Notes: a model not told the origin generated them from the letters alone. 64,000 nt of DNA from Cadophora sp. MPI-SDFR-AT-0126 (GCA_020747065.1 JAGMVK010000006.1:2666001-2730000), one strand, 5' to 3'. Shown: positions 22,002-33,434, counted from the stretch's first letter. Numbers and translations are program-made.

Positions 22002-25000
22002 TTATTCCAGAACCGACTTCAGATACTGTTCTAGTCAGCTCACACATTCAAGAGACCACAAGAAACAAACACCAACCTGCAAAGTACTCATCCCAATCCC
22101 ACTCTCCTCAAGCGGATCCTGACCAAACGTGACTTTCGCAAGTAATTTCTTGCGTTTCTGAATCTCAACAACTTGCTGCTTTGGTGTTAGCATCCGCAGG
22201 GACGGTACGGTACGGAAATGGGGACGAGGCTTACCTCTTCGAAAGAGTCTCTCATCAAGTATCGAATGGTCGTCACGCTTCGTTTCTGACCGACCCGGTG
22301 GACGCGGCAGAGGGCTTGCTCTTCGATCATGGGGTTCCAGTGGGGCTCCATGAGGTAGGCGCGCGATGCGGCTGTGAGGTCGAGGCTTTTTGGTCGTTAA
22401 CATAAATTGAATGTGGATGTGGCGGGGAGTCTTACCCAGCGCCGCCACATGTGATTGAGACGAGAATCACTCGTAGCGAATTATCCTTTTCGAAAGAGCG
22501 AAGGGCTTGAGCTCTCTTTGGAAGAGAAGTCTTGCCGTCGATCCGAGTATAGAGTATGCCATTATCTTCGAGCATGGCTTGAACTAGGTCAAGCGTGTAG
22601 GTCCAGTATGAGAAAACGACACTGTTGCGGGTTAGCACCTCGTCAACCCGTTGTTTGTTTCGCTTATATACCTCTTCTCTGCTTGAGAGTGCTGTATCAA
22701 ATCCGCCACAAGCGCTTTGATTTTGGTTGGCATCAACTCTCGAGGGTACGATGGATGATCGACCATGTCTGAAGATGAGCCCATGCTCATTGGGCTATCA
22801 ATCATTAGAGTATCACCACGAAAGTTGAATGTGCTTCTGGGTGGGTCCTCGACCTCGATTGCGCAGTTGAGGCAAAGATTAGGCCTTGTCCTGAAGCGGG
22901 GTTGGAGGCATTCCGGGCCAGAGGTATCCTCAACAATATCCTGTAAAAGATCCATACCGCACTGGGAGCAGGAATAGTTTCCTCCCACGAAGCTCTCGAA
23001 AACGCCATCATTGCAGCCAATATTCGGGTAAACTTCAGTGAATGAACCGTCTAAGGTCCCCGTGGTGTTTTGCATCGAGAGGTAAGATTGTGCGAGCTCA
23101 CCGTGACTACATATTAGTCGAAGAGTGTTGAGACGCTGAAGTGCGTTGAAAGTAGCCCTAGCCTGACCGGAAGAAGAGATCGCGTCATGCAATAGAGCCG
23201 CTGTCTGCTTTTTGGCATCCTCATGTAGTGAGAGTTCGCTAGCACTGAAGTCCAGATGATGAATAAAGTCCTGTCTATCAGGGAGATCAACAACTGCTTT
23301 CGTACGTGCGATAGTGATCGCACGGACAAGGGTCTGAAGTCTCGAGAATCCTTGGCCATCACCCCGGCGCCATGGACGAGAGATGTGGTCATCGAACGTC
23401 TTTTGCTCGCAGTAGGGGTACACTCTCAAGAATTTGACGATGCTGGCGAAGTCGCTTAGTTTGTTCTGGATGGGTGTCCCCGTGATTGCCCACCGGTTGG
23501 CTGATCGAAGAGCACAACAGGCTTGCGCCAAGTCACTCTGAGGGTTTTGGATTATATGAGCTGCCGGGTTGTCAGCTGGATATTGTTCAGAGCATTGTAA
23601 ACGAACCTTCGTCCAGGACGATTCGATGCCAATCTATCGAAAAGAGCGAGTCTGTGCTAGTCCCAGGTCCCTTTCTCTTTCTCCAGAGAGAAGACACTGT
23701 ATGATATGTGGTAATGACGACATTGTATTGTCCGAAGTTGTCGATGGCCTTACCCTTTGGACCATGGAAAACATAGCTTGCCAGCGATTTCTTCTTCAGA
23801 TGCCTAATTCACTTTAGCTACCTTCTTTATCCTGCACTTGGACCAAGGATAGAACCTACATCCGGAATTGCTTCTGCCACGACTGGATCACTGAGGATTG
23901 TCAGTTTGGTCACAGCCGTGCCAGCCTTTATGAGGGGAACGTACGAGCAGGTGGGACTACAAGAAGCGTTGTCTTGACTGTGCAAACCACATTTTCAGGC
24001 GTCATTGGAGGTGTCGGAAGAGGACCTGCTCCATGGATGTCCGCTGCAATCAGGGAAATCATGCTCAGTGTTTTGCCGAGGCCCATATCATCGGCTAGCA
24101 AGCCACCTTGAAAGCCAGGAGGCGCTTCTCCTGTGACGTGTCCAGTGACATTGTTGATGTATCTGTGATATAGATCAGCAGGTTTGTAAAGCAAGGCCTG
24201 AGCTGAGATCCTACATCTTTCGCATAAAAGTGTCTCTTTGTGCAGTCCAAACATCTCGACAGCCATCCAGCTGCCATCCTTGTTCACGCTGAAGCATGAA
24301 AGTCAGTGCTTGCTTCTGATGTCTAGGAAACAAATCAGTATTCAGCAACGAATTTCGAGTGGGGTGCAAAACTGACGAGAATAGAGGCGTGGTTACAATA
24401 TCCGGTGAGTCTGTCTCAGCAAGAGGTTCTTCGCATTTCACCAATTCTGCCAATAGATCTGGCCCAACATTTAAAAGCTCGACTCCCAGATTACCCAGAG
24501 GGCTGTCCAGCGAGTCCGTCATCACAACATCTCCATCCTCAGGTGGGATGATATGGGGATTCTTATAAGGAACTCGACGCTCGCAACCTATTGGATCTTG
24601 CAGATACATCTTGTGTTGAGACAAAAATTGACCAATTCCATCTTCCAGGGTAGGTGGGCCATATAGAATAATATTCAGTGACCACGAAGGCACATATCTC
24701 TGCCGTCGTTGGGCAGTCGTTTGTTCTCTGCCTGCAGCTCTACCCAGGCAGTATAGTTGCGTTTCAACTTCAATGGCAGCCTCTAGCTGTTCGAGGATCG
24801 ACAGATGGGTAGGGTTTATCAATTTAAATCCCTCTTTTACGTGTCCATCGACAGTTCGAAGGGTCTCAGGGTGTTCGAAAATAACAGCTCTGCTCTTCGA
24901 GGATTCGATATAATTTGTTCGAGGTCTTACGGGCATGTTTGTCAACTATACAATTGCTTCAGTATGTCTTGTAGATTGGAATGACCAGACAAAAGAATGA

Positions 25001-25325
25001 ATCTCACCATGCCAAAGCAGCATTTCTGTGGGCTGGTCTGATAGCAGTCCTCAACTGCCATCCCACCATCATCGTTGGACCTGCTGCCCCGATCCGGGCC
25101 GTCACATCCAATCTCGTCCTCGGAGGCTGCTTGCAGAGCTGCATCGCCATCGCAATGTGCATCTGGTAATTGTAATATTTGCAGTGTGCAGTGGTCGCTG
25201 GTTTGGAAACAACCTCCTGGCGGTCTACGTTGGATGCCGATGGGATCGTTGAGTCGTCTCCGCTTCTTGCTTCGGCACTCCGCAACCTCATCCGCCGAAG
25301 CTAAAATCGACCTCATGGAGCTCAT
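22002..25325 (-). CDS. SNF2-family ATPase, HLTF/RAD5-like
   Basis: Nuclear DNA-dependent ATPase of about 948 residues. Ten exons on the minus strand: 25325-25008, 24945-24215, 24162-23945, 23890-23860, 23803-23607, 23560-22672, 22621-22436, 22385-22235, 22178-22077 and 22025-22002. Phases agree at every junction. Helicase motifs in order: FPRHQKQALTFMLQRE (Q-like), GGLLADDMGLGKT (Walker A), VVITTYHTV, VLDEAHIIQN (DEAH, joined across an intron), ANRWAITGTPIQNKLSDF, then VVFSYWTYTLDLV, YTRIDGKTSLPKRA, VSITCGGAGLDLTAASRAYL and HRVGQKRSVTTIRYL. Between the lobes is a cysteine-rich segment (CSQCGMDLL...CLNCAIE) that resembles a degraded RING or zinc ribbon. The last exon has only eight codons (YLKSVLE plus stop). 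An in-frame ATG at 25367 would add 14 residues. The likely role is chromatin remodelling or damage tolerance. Confidence 0.85.
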
Positions 25326-25590
25326 CTCTCTTTCATCTGCTGCGAAACACACGCGAATATATCGCAAACAGTCACCTCTTCTACCCAGGCGGAAGAGTCT
25401 GTGGGAAACGGCGTAGGTCTGTAGGATGATGCCGTTTTCTGCTCAGCCCTGTTACATGCTGCCAGAATGTCGACGCGAGTGCGCCTTGCAGAACGCCTGC
25501 AGCTTTCTGCAGCCTCATTTACATCTCGTCCATATTTCTCTTGTTCCCTCATCAAACTTTCTCATCGCATAATGAACATCTCTCGTTGTC
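25326..25590. promoter_or_regulatory. Bidirectional promoter between the SNF2 and NACHT genes
   Basis: Only about 265 bp separate the start codons of two divergently transcribed genes, so both promoters and leaders must fit here. No operator-like motif was identified. Confidence 0.5.
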
Positions 25591-28500
25591 ATGGACAATT
25601 CGAGGAGCATCATTGCGGATTCTTTCGGCAAGTTAAGGGATGCGATATCCATCGAGCATGCACACGACTTCGCGTCCACAGGGCTTGAAGATGTTTGGAA
25701 GGCTGTAAGAGCGATCGATAGCTCCCAGCGGCAACGAAGATCAGCGCAGAATCTCGCGCGGATCAAACCACTTCTCGAGGGAATTGAGAAGTATGCCAAG
25801 GTCATCGAAGTTCTGTGCAATGGTACACCATATCTACCTTATGTCTGGGTATGTAACTCACCACCAGGGACGAGACGAAGTTGCTAACAGGATTAGGCGC
25901 CGATCAAGCTCGTGGTTCAGGCAAGTGGTAATACTCCTACGCCTAGCGAAACAAATTTCTAATATCCTGTTATAGTTGGCAAGTCAGCATTACGAAGTTT
26001 TCGAATCAATACTAGCCGCTTGTGCGGATATTGGTGCAGTGCTTCCGAGATTCGATCGATACGAGAAGTCTTTCAGTGACATTCCCAGCTTCCGGGTTGC
26101 CCTTGCGACCATGTACCAGAATGTCCTCGATTTCCATCAGGAGGCCTACAAGCTGCTTTCTCGAAAGGGTATTCTTCACTAGCCGTGTCCTTCTGAGGCA
26201 ATTATCTGACCCGTGTCCAGCTTGGCATGTCCTATTCCTTTCTCTCTGGAAAGATTATAAAACGAGATTTTCTGGCATTATTGACAGGCTGAAAATGCAA
26301 CGAGACTTTCTTGATACAGAAGCCATGTCAATTCACATGTCAGAATCTAAGGATGCACGCGCAAAGCTGCAGAACGAGATGCAGGAAAGTCAGAAGAACT
26401 CATTGGCCATACTTGATCAACTCGAGTCCAAGGCGAGGATTGCTAGGTTACAGCATGCTGTAGCATGGCTTAATGTTGATGACAAAACCCAGGAAGACAA
26501 CTACGAGAGGATTTCGAATCGAAGACACGATGAAACGTGCGTGTGGATCGAGAAAAATGATCAACTTATTTCCTGGAGTAGGGATGATGGGAAGAATCCC
26601 GTGCTGTGGCTCAGTGGAAAACCTGGTGCTGGCAAGTTGATACCCTTTCTTCATTTGAACAGATTCTAATATATCACTACAGGAAAAAGTGTCATTTGTT
26701 CCTACATACTGCAATTTTTGGAGCAGTCTTCAGTCAAGCATCATGTATGCTATTACTTTTGCAATAGCGCAGAGGCTGGAAATATTTGCGGCCAAGTTCT
26801 ACGAACCATCGCTCTTCAACTGCTGAGGCAAAACGTGGACCTTGCTTCACTGATCGCAAATCAGTATGTGTACCCAGGAACCAGCTGCAGCATATCTCAA
26901 TTGAGAACTCTCCTGCCTCAAATGTTCGAGACCACAGATTCTACTCGGATCATTATCGATGGCCTCGATGAGTGTTCTAAGGAAGCACAGATGTCGGTTC
27001 TCAATGACCTCCTGCGACTTCCAGGAAAGGATGTGAGTTGTAAGATCATAGTTGCAAGTCGACGAGAAGTCAAGATCACCGAAAAGCTATCCGGCAAGCC
27101 TCAGATCAAACTTGATGGCCGCGAAGAAGTCAATTCCGATATTCGATCGTATGTGAAGCATCAAGTAAGCTCTATTGAGACAGATGACCCCGATCTCCGA
27201 CAGAAAATTGAAACAATCTTGGTAGAGAAGGCCAACGGTAAATGTTACGGTCCGATCCGAACTGGTTCAAATTGTACTGACTACATTGTAGGAATGTTCC
27301 TTTGGGTTCGGTTGGTGTCTGAAGAACTGAGATCATGTGGTAGCGATTGGAATCTCGAGCAAACTGCGAACAGTCTCCCAAGGGGGCTAAAGAAAGCGTA
27401 GGTTCTCCTCATTTGCCCCGCGATCGTTCTGAACTATGACAGATATGGTCGCATTCTTGACCGCATCATGGACGAGGATCACTCCAATCACGCGCGTTCG
27501 ATCGCCATTCGGACTTTGGAATGGATAGCATGTTCCTACCGGCCGCTGAAAGCGTTTGAAATACTCGATGGCATTGTGTTCAAAAACGGATGCACGGAGC
27601 TCAATAGCCGTACAAAAATGCGCAAGTCGGTTTTGGACTTCTGCCGCCCGCTGATCGAAGAAAGTCCTTCCAACACAATTGACTTCGTCCATTTCTCTGC
27701 AAAGGAGTATGAAGACTCGCTCAAAGTTATATGTTGTTATACTGACTGCTTCTAGGTATGTCCTAGATGAGGAATATAAGCATTCGACAACTTTCATCAG
27801 CCGCCAGACAGCCAATCTCAATATCGCTTTCTCTTGTGTGGCCTATCTGAATACTTGTGTTAGCCTCCTGCCTCACAACTCAACAGCCCACAGCAGGGCA
27901 GCTTTGGTTCTCACTGGCTTCCACGGATTGCAACTTTACGCCAATCAATTCTTCGCGACGCATCTCGAGGCCTATCTCACTTCTCTGGCGGTTTCGAAAG
28001 GTCAAGCACCAGTCGAACTCATCTCACAGCTGCAACTACTCCTGCAATTCTCGAAAAATAAACAGAATTCTGGCTCAAAGCCTTCGTCCACAATCAACTT
28101 GGAAGCACTTCATGAGTATCCTCAACTCGTATCTTTTCTGCTGCAAGTCTTTGCTTTCAAGGACAGTATGAAGCAAGAAGGGGCTGCTAACACCTCGTTG
28201 AAATCGCCCGAAGGTCTCATTCCCTTGAACTTTATCGATTAATACTGACAACACACAGACCTCTCAATTGAATCCTGTGTAGCCGACCCGACACACCTCA
28301 GCAACGCACGGCACTTCTACCAAGAGACTGTGGAAACCCTTCTGGACCCGAACGCTGCCCACAACTTCCCAGATTTCGATAGCCGAGCATTACAGAATTT
28401 TACGAAGACTTATGGCCCAGCGGCCTACATATGCAGGTACCTCCATTGCAGCAAAGCAACTGATGGCTTCGATACGTTGAAGAAACGAGAGGCCCATGAA

Positions 28501-29721
28501 TCAGCCCACCAACGAAAGTTTCGCTGCGCTGAGCCTTCTTGTGGGAGCTTCGCTGCCGGATTTACCTCACGCAACGCATTGAACCGCCATAACGAAAAAT
28601 GGCATCGTGTTGTAACCCAGTTTGCTCCTCTCCTTGTTCTGTTGCCCGGTCATCCATTGGCCACAACAAACAGTCAAGCTGGCACGCCGCAAGTCGGCAT
28701 GAGATCATCTAAACAGTATCCACAGCCGGAAGCTACATCAGCTAAACACTCCTATGGGCGCAAGGCAATCACCTCTGATGCAGGAGCCTCTAGGACCGAA
28801 GAATATCTAGTTTCAAACCTCAGCTGTCAACCATCCCAAGACAACGACCGGTCCCAACAACCAGAAGAGCATACCCACGATGACCTGATCGATAAGTGGA
28901 ATGCGGAACAAATCCAAGATTACCGAATGACTCAGCTTTACCCGGCGATCATGCTTCCTCTGACGCCTCAGAAGGAAACCGAGCAGATAGAGGAGAAGCA
29001 CCGTGAAATGGCCAGTATAGGGTTATATCCTTATTCGGATTACCTTGAATTTGCACAACCATTCATTGTTGGCGTCCGAAAACCAATTGCCTTTTACGAT
29101 TCGTATTACTGGTACTGTTCCCACCAAGGCTGCTTTTGCGGCTACTTGTTCAGCACGATAGCAGAGCTTCAAACACACTTCAGTTCAACTCATTTTCGGT
29201 TCGCTCAAACTGACAGCGTTTCATACAGATGTGAAAAGTGTAGACACCAGTGGCATGGTCCGGAAAGTTTTTCGGCCTGTCCTAGATGCCGAACTGTCTT
29301 AGATGTAGTCGGAACGGTCTATGGGAAGCTCGAGCCAAATTCAAACACAGATGCGAAAACAAGAGACAGGGCCCGCCAGTCTATCATCAATTTATTAGCT
29401 GTCGAGCCCTTGAGGACTCGTCCTCTTCGCCAGAAAATGGCTCATTTCTCCGACGTTGCCTTTGAGGCTGCTTTCATGGGATGGTATATCTATATGGCAG
29501 ACGGCAACTGGATGTTGACATCGGATCAGTGGAACAAAATTGACCTGGAGCAAGTTGAATTTGGGGATCGGGAGCGCGTCATAGCAAATTATGTCAGGAT
29601 GGAAGATCTTTCAGAGGCATTCAGAGAGAGGCGAAGAACCAAGAGGTTGATTGAAGTGTACGGCGCGATTAATGACCAGGTACACAAACTGTCTGAAGAA
29701 TCTCAACAACGCGAAGAATGA
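25591..29721 (+). CDS. NACHT-domain NLR-like STAND protein with C-terminal zinc fingers
   Basis: Protein of 1243 residues from nine exons: 25591-25848, 25897-25920, 25976-26168, 26221-26631, 26683-27237, 27292-27397, 27443-27706, 27756-28213 and 28259-29721. Residues 1-230 resemble the helical N-terminal domain common in fungal NACHT proteins (FASTGLEDVWKAV, WAPIKLVVQ, LPRFDRYEKSF). The NACHT core follows: LWLSGKPGAGKSVICSYIL (Walker A, split by an intron), TRIIIDGLDEC (Walker B) and KIIVASRREVKI (sensor-like), then GMFLWVRLV and DFVHFSAKEYVLDEE. Instead of ankyrin, TPR or WD40 repeats, the C-terminal half carries Cys/His clusters: FRCAEPSCGSFAAGF with NRHNEKWH, CSHQGCFCGYLFS with HFSSTH, and YRCEKCRHQW with ACPRCRTVL. 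Two introns need GC donors (at 25921 and 26632). Family role: nucleotide-driven signalling in fungal non-self recognition or host response; the trigger is unknown. Confidence 0.85.
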
Positions 29722-30743
29722 CTCGGCTCAAGAGCTAACCCCCCAACAGTAACTGATGATGCACCAAGCACCAAGTCCCCTTGCCAACGGATCATACCTC
29801 GTGCCGGAACAGGACGACCCAGGCATTACAACTTCGAAGACCAACGCCACGGAAACTAGCAGAATGCGAATCAAAGGCATACTATCCTAGTCCCGGCCCA
29901 AGCACCCATGAGATCACCCATACCGACTTTGACACCCGACCGTCATGGATGACGCCCATTACCCCATTACATCCAGCACCAAGCCAACCCTTTTCTCAAC
30001 ACACAGAAACCGGGACCCATATGAACATGAAGCAGTTCTTCAAAGAGACATTTCCAGAAAGCTTATTTACTACCACATCGAATGATAAAGAAGGTGATTA
30101 TGGAATGGAATGGAATGGCTCAGCAATTTCTCCGGTCAGTCAATTCGCGTCCCGTGAAAAATTACGGTATACGGAAACCCATTATGAAATAACCGAGGAC
30201 TAAAGGTTATGGGGAGGGGATGAGCTGTTGGATATGAAAAGGCTCTTTATCTAGGGACATCTAGGCATTGAAAAGGACTTATCATCTCGTCAATTACCGC
30301 TAGTCAATTAATTTACTCTCACAATGAATGACACTCATGACACTCACGTCACATCATTCACGAAACTCGCACTGAAAGAATCAACACGTAACATTTCCTC
30401 TCCCAATGCTCATGTTCGGAAAGGAAAAGAGATCAGGAGTAGAGCATCTATCTAAGCATACTACACCAGCATAATCTCGCTCAAGCCTAAGCATCTATAG
30501 CTGCTCACTCGACCAAGCCGGCGTCGAATCAAAGGGTATAGAACAAACAAGTACGCTGGAAATACAAACAATACAGTCTCCTCTCCTCCTTCATGCTTCT
30601 TCCGTCCCCATCGTAGCACTGCGCTTTTCATATCGTTTCCAGTCCAAAGTTCATTACATCCTCCACCATCATCGTACATTTCATCCCCTGATAATTCAGC
30701 TCATGAGTGAACGTGGAAGAAAAAGAGTTGCCGAGGAAGAAAT
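29722..30743. other. Intergenic region downstream of the NACHT gene
   Basis: It holds one weak open frame (29781-30203, listed separately), then AT-rich DNA with CACTCATGACACTCACGTCAC-like repeats near 30320-30350 and the 3' flank of the minus-strand repeat protein. No RNA gene was seen. Confidence 0.45.
29781..30203 (+). CDS. Weak open frame, possible hypothetical protein or 3' exon of the NACHT gene
   Basis: 140 codons rich in Thr, Pro and Ser with no recognised domain. It starts 59 bp after the NACHT stop codon. Another frame over 29751-29890 reads LMMHQAPSPLANGSYLVPEQ, which looks like the tail of zinc-finger NACHT proteins, so the true 3' end of that gene may be more complex. I could not find a splice that joins it in phase. 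Taken as unproven. Confidence 0.2.
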   Translation: MPTDHTSCRNRTTQALQLRRPTPRKLAECESKAYYPSPGPSTHEITHTDFDTRPSWMTPITPLHPAPSQPFSQHTETGTHMNMKQFFKETFPESLFTTTSNDKEGDYGMEWNGSAISPVSQFASREKLRYTETHYEITED

Positions 30744-31370
30744 CTAAGCCGCCGGCTCAATCTCCACCGCATCAACCTTGACCCCATTTCCATTCTCCTT
30801 CACTGCGGTACCCTTATCATTGCTACCAACCTCCTCCACATTGACAGCAGCCTTCTGCTTCTCCACCAAGCCCTTAACAATCTGAACCTCGCTCAAGATC
30901 TCCTGATCAAGACTGGAGCTAATGATGGTTGTGAGGGCGGCTGCCTCTTTCTTGGTCTCCTCGGCGACGGACTTGACACTCTTGATCTCGGTGATGATTT
31001 CGTCAGATTTGTCGGCAAGTGAGGTTGTGGGGATGGCTTTGACGAGTGTGGAGACCGATTCGATGGAGGCGAGGATCTCTTCATCCTTGATGTCCTTGGG
31101 TGCGATTGGGGCGGGCAGAGCTTTGACGAGCGACTCGACCGAAGCAATGGAAGTGAGAATTTCATCATCCTTGCCTGGGACTTGTGCAACTGGTGCAGGG
31201 AGACCTTCGACCAATGCCTTGACAGATTGAACAGAAGCCAAAATCTCCTCATCTTTGATATCCTTTGGCGCAATTGGTGTTGGAAGGGCCTTGATAGCAT
31301 CTTGAACAGACGCAACAGCAGAAAGGATCTCCTCATCCTTGCCCGCAACAGGAGCAGATGGAGCGGGTAG
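30744..31370 (-). repeat. Coding tandem repeat array B (28-residue units)
   Basis: Six 84-bp units encode KDDEILSSVASLKAAVEAIP, KDDEILSSVAAVKALIEGLP, KDEEILSAVASVQDAIKALP, KDEEILASVQSVKALVEGLP, KDDEILTSIASVESLVKALP and KDEEILASIESVSTLVKAIP, each followed by an 8-residue Pro/Ala linker. The second and fourth units resemble each other (EGLPAP), and the third and fifth share the linker PIAPKDI. This points to duplication of a two-unit block. The array lies within the 3' half of the minus-strand gene; the upstream edge of unit 1 is about 31500. Confidence 0.7.
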
Positions 31371-33350
31371 GCCTTCAATCAGAGCCTTGACAGCAGCGAC
31401 AGAAGACAAGATCTCGTCATCCTTGACAACTTGTCCGGCGACAGGAGCTGGAATGGCTTCAACCGCTGCCTTGAGGGAAGCAACGGAAGAAAGGATTTCG
31501 TCGTCCTTGACACTGGTAGGCAAAGCCTCGACGAGAGTTTGAAGCTTTTGGATCGAGCTCTCAACGCCAGACAGATCAACCTTCTCGCTAGCCTGGGCCG
31601 GGACAGCAACGACACCCTTAATATCGGTGAGATGGCTCGTGTGCGAGTCAAGGGTTGCAGACAGCTTCTCAACTGATGACTCAAGAGAAGAGAGATTGGT
31701 CTTCTCGACGACTGGAGCAGCTGCAGGTGTAGCGACCAGACCCTTGATCTCAGTCAAGTGGGTAGTGTGTGCATCCAAAGTGGAGACCAGAGGGGAGATG
31801 TCAACCTTCTCCGCAGCTGGGACTTCCTTTTCGACAGCAGCCTTGATTTCAGCGAGGGCAGCGGAGAGCTTCTCAACAGATGCCTCCAGGGAAGAAAGAT
31901 CAGTCTTCTCAGCGGCGACAGCTGGAGCCGAAATGACGGACTTGATCTCCGACAAGTGAGTAGTGTGTGCGTCGAGAGTTGATGTGAGTGGTGATAGGTC
32001 GACCTTCTCAGCGACAGGAGCTTCTTTCTCGACAACAGCCTTGATCTCGCCAAGAGATGTGGAAAGTTTCTCGACCGATGATTCCAACCCGGAGAGATCA
32101 ATCTTCTCAGCTACTGGAGCAGGAACAGCAACAACTGACTTAATTTCGCCGAGTGTACCAGTCTGGCCATCAACGGTCGAAACAAGCTTGTCAACTGCAG
32201 TCTGAAGTGGCGTGAGATCAGTCTTTTCGGCGGCGGGTGCAGGTGTCTCGACAGCAGTCTTGATCTCAGAAACAGTAGCAGACAGACTTTGGATAGAGGT
32301 CTCCAGAGACGAGAGGTCGACCTTCTCTGGAAGAGCAGCTGGTGTGGAAACAATAGTCTTGATCTCGTTGATGGAGGTTGGAATGTCGGCCAATGCCTTG
32401 GAGTGAGAGGCATGTGATTCATTGGAAGACTTGACGGCAGCAAGGATTTCTAGAGACACATCGGAGCTCTTTAAGTCAGAGACAGCGGTTGAAAGCGCGA
32501 CGATTTGTGATTCCAGACCAGCGACAGCGGGAGTAGGGTCGGCGGCCTTGATTTCAGACAGCGTGGAATTCTGGGATTCGATGGCGGCAATTACAGTTCC
32601 GAATTGGGTGTTCAATCCAGAGAATCCAGTACTAGTGCTAGACTCAAGGTCAGTCTTGACGGAAGCAAGCTCAGTAGAAATGGCCTTCAGAGAAGTAACA
32701 GTCTCAGCATTCTCCTTGATAACAGCCAACTCTGCGGTAATAGCATCGAGCTTCTGTAGTTGAGAGGGCAGAGTTTCCAGTCCAGTCGATATGGCATCCA
32801 GCTTTTGTCCTTGTGTAGTCAACAGAGTAGTATCTGGAGATGCAACTTGTTCCTGGACGACCTTAATATTGTTTCCCAGCTCCACCAGCGAGTCCGTGAT
32901 CTTCGCGACAGCTCCATCGAGGGCAGATAGCTTGTCGGTGGTCGAAGTGTTGGATGTATCGACAAGGGTGGACAGTTCAGAGATCTTGGAAGATGTCTGT
33001 GTGTTGGTGTCGTTGATGCGTTGGGAGAGTTGCTCGTTTGACGCCAAGAGTTTCGATTCGACAGCAGAGATATCCAAGGCAGGCTTGAGGGATGATTGCA
33101 GCTGAATAGCCAGATGGTTGGCAACTGCTTTGGTGAATTCTTCGTTGTTGAGTGCTGCGGCTACAGCATCTGATATCGATTTCTGGAGGGCATCTCGATC
33201 CTGTGCTTGCTCGGTCCCGGACTTTGGAGCTTCTAGAAGCTGAGGCTGGCTAGAGAGTCTTGCCCGTAAGCGTGAGAGTACGGAGGGGGAAGACATCACG
33301 GTGATGGATGATGCTAGGAGGATGTAAAAGAGGGTCAATAGTGAAGACAT
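30744..33350 (-). CDS. Secreted or membrane-anchored protein of tandem coiled-coil-like repeats
   Basis: Single exon, 868 residues from the Met at 33350 (an upstream ATG at 33434 would give 896). The N-terminus MSSLLTLFYILLASSITVMS is a probable signal peptide or anchor. After about 330 residues of helical, Ser/Thr/Leu-rich sequence (many SLxxIxxELAxVK-type heptads) come eight units of about 32-40 residues beginning E-K-[VTI]-[DN]-[LI]-[ST] and ending with EIK followed by a Pro/Ala linker. Six units of exactly or about 28 residues follow, each starting KD[DE]EIL and ending in a PxP-type turn. The tail is acidic and charged. The units look like helix plus Pro/Ala hinge. No enzyme domain and almost no aromatic residues are seen. 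The function is unknown; a fibrous cell-surface or cell-wall role is an inference. Confidence 0.8.
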   Translation of the reverse strand: MSSLLTLFYILLASSITVMSSPSVLSRLRARLSSQPQLLEAPKSGTEQAQDRDALQKSISDAVAAALNNEEFTKAVANHLAIQLQSSLKPALDISAVESKLLASNEQLSQRINDTNTQTSSKISELSTLVDTSNTSTTDKLSALDGAVAKITDSLVELGNNIKVVQEQVASPDTTLLTTQGQKLDAISTGLETLPSQLQKLDAITAELAVIKENAETVTSLKAISTELASVKTDLESSTSTGFSGLNTQFGTVIAAIESQNSTLSEIKAADPTPAVAGLESQIVALSTAVSDLKSSDVSLEILAAVKSSNESHASHSKALADIPTSINEIKTIVSTPAALPEKVDLSSLETSIQSLSATVSEIKTAVETPAPAAEKTDLTPLQTAVDKLVSTVDGQTGTLGEIKSVVAVPAPVAEKIDLSGLESSVEKLSTSLGEIKAVVEKEAPVAEKVDLSPLTSTLDAHTTHLSEIKSVISAPAVAAEKTDLSSLEASVEKLSAALAEIKAAVEKEVPAAEKVDISPLVSTLDAHTTHLTEIKGLVATPAAAPVVEKTNLSSLESSVEKLSATLDSHTSHLTDIKGVVAVPAQASEKVDLSGVESSIQKLQTLVEALPTSVKDDEILSSVASLKAAVEAIPAPVAGQVVKDDEILSSVAAVKALIEGLPAPSAPVAGKDEEILSAVASVQDAIKALPTPIAPKDIKDEEILASVQSVKALVEGLPAPVAQVPGKDDEILTSIASVESLVKALPAPIAPKDIKDEEILASIESVSTLVKAIPTTSLADKSDEIITEIKSVKSVAEETKKEAAALTTIISSSLDQEILSEVQIVKGLVEKQKAAVNVEEVGSNDKGTAVKENGNGVKVDAVEIEPAA
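31500..32360 (-). repeat. Coding tandem repeat array A (EKxDLS units)
   Basis: Eight units begin with EKVDLSSLETS, EKTDLTPLQTA, EKIDLSGLESS, EKVDLSPLTST, EKTDLSSLEAS, EKVDISPLVST, EKTNLSSLESS and EKVDLSGVESS. They alternate between a form with an EKLS helix and a form with a DAHTTHL helix, again suggesting duplication of dimers. Coordinates are approximate. Confidence 0.7.
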
Positions 33351-33434
33351 GCGTCTTGGTATGTGGTGAAAGGAAGAAGGGGAAGAAAGGAAAAATCTGC
33401 AGGTTCTTATTGTTGCATTACCCACCCTGTCCAC

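Noticed and set aside
30922..32763. Many long open frames on the plus strand opposite the repeat protein gene
   Set aside because: They mirror the periodic codons of the minus-strand repeats; the minus strand has the single 868-codon frame and signal peptide.
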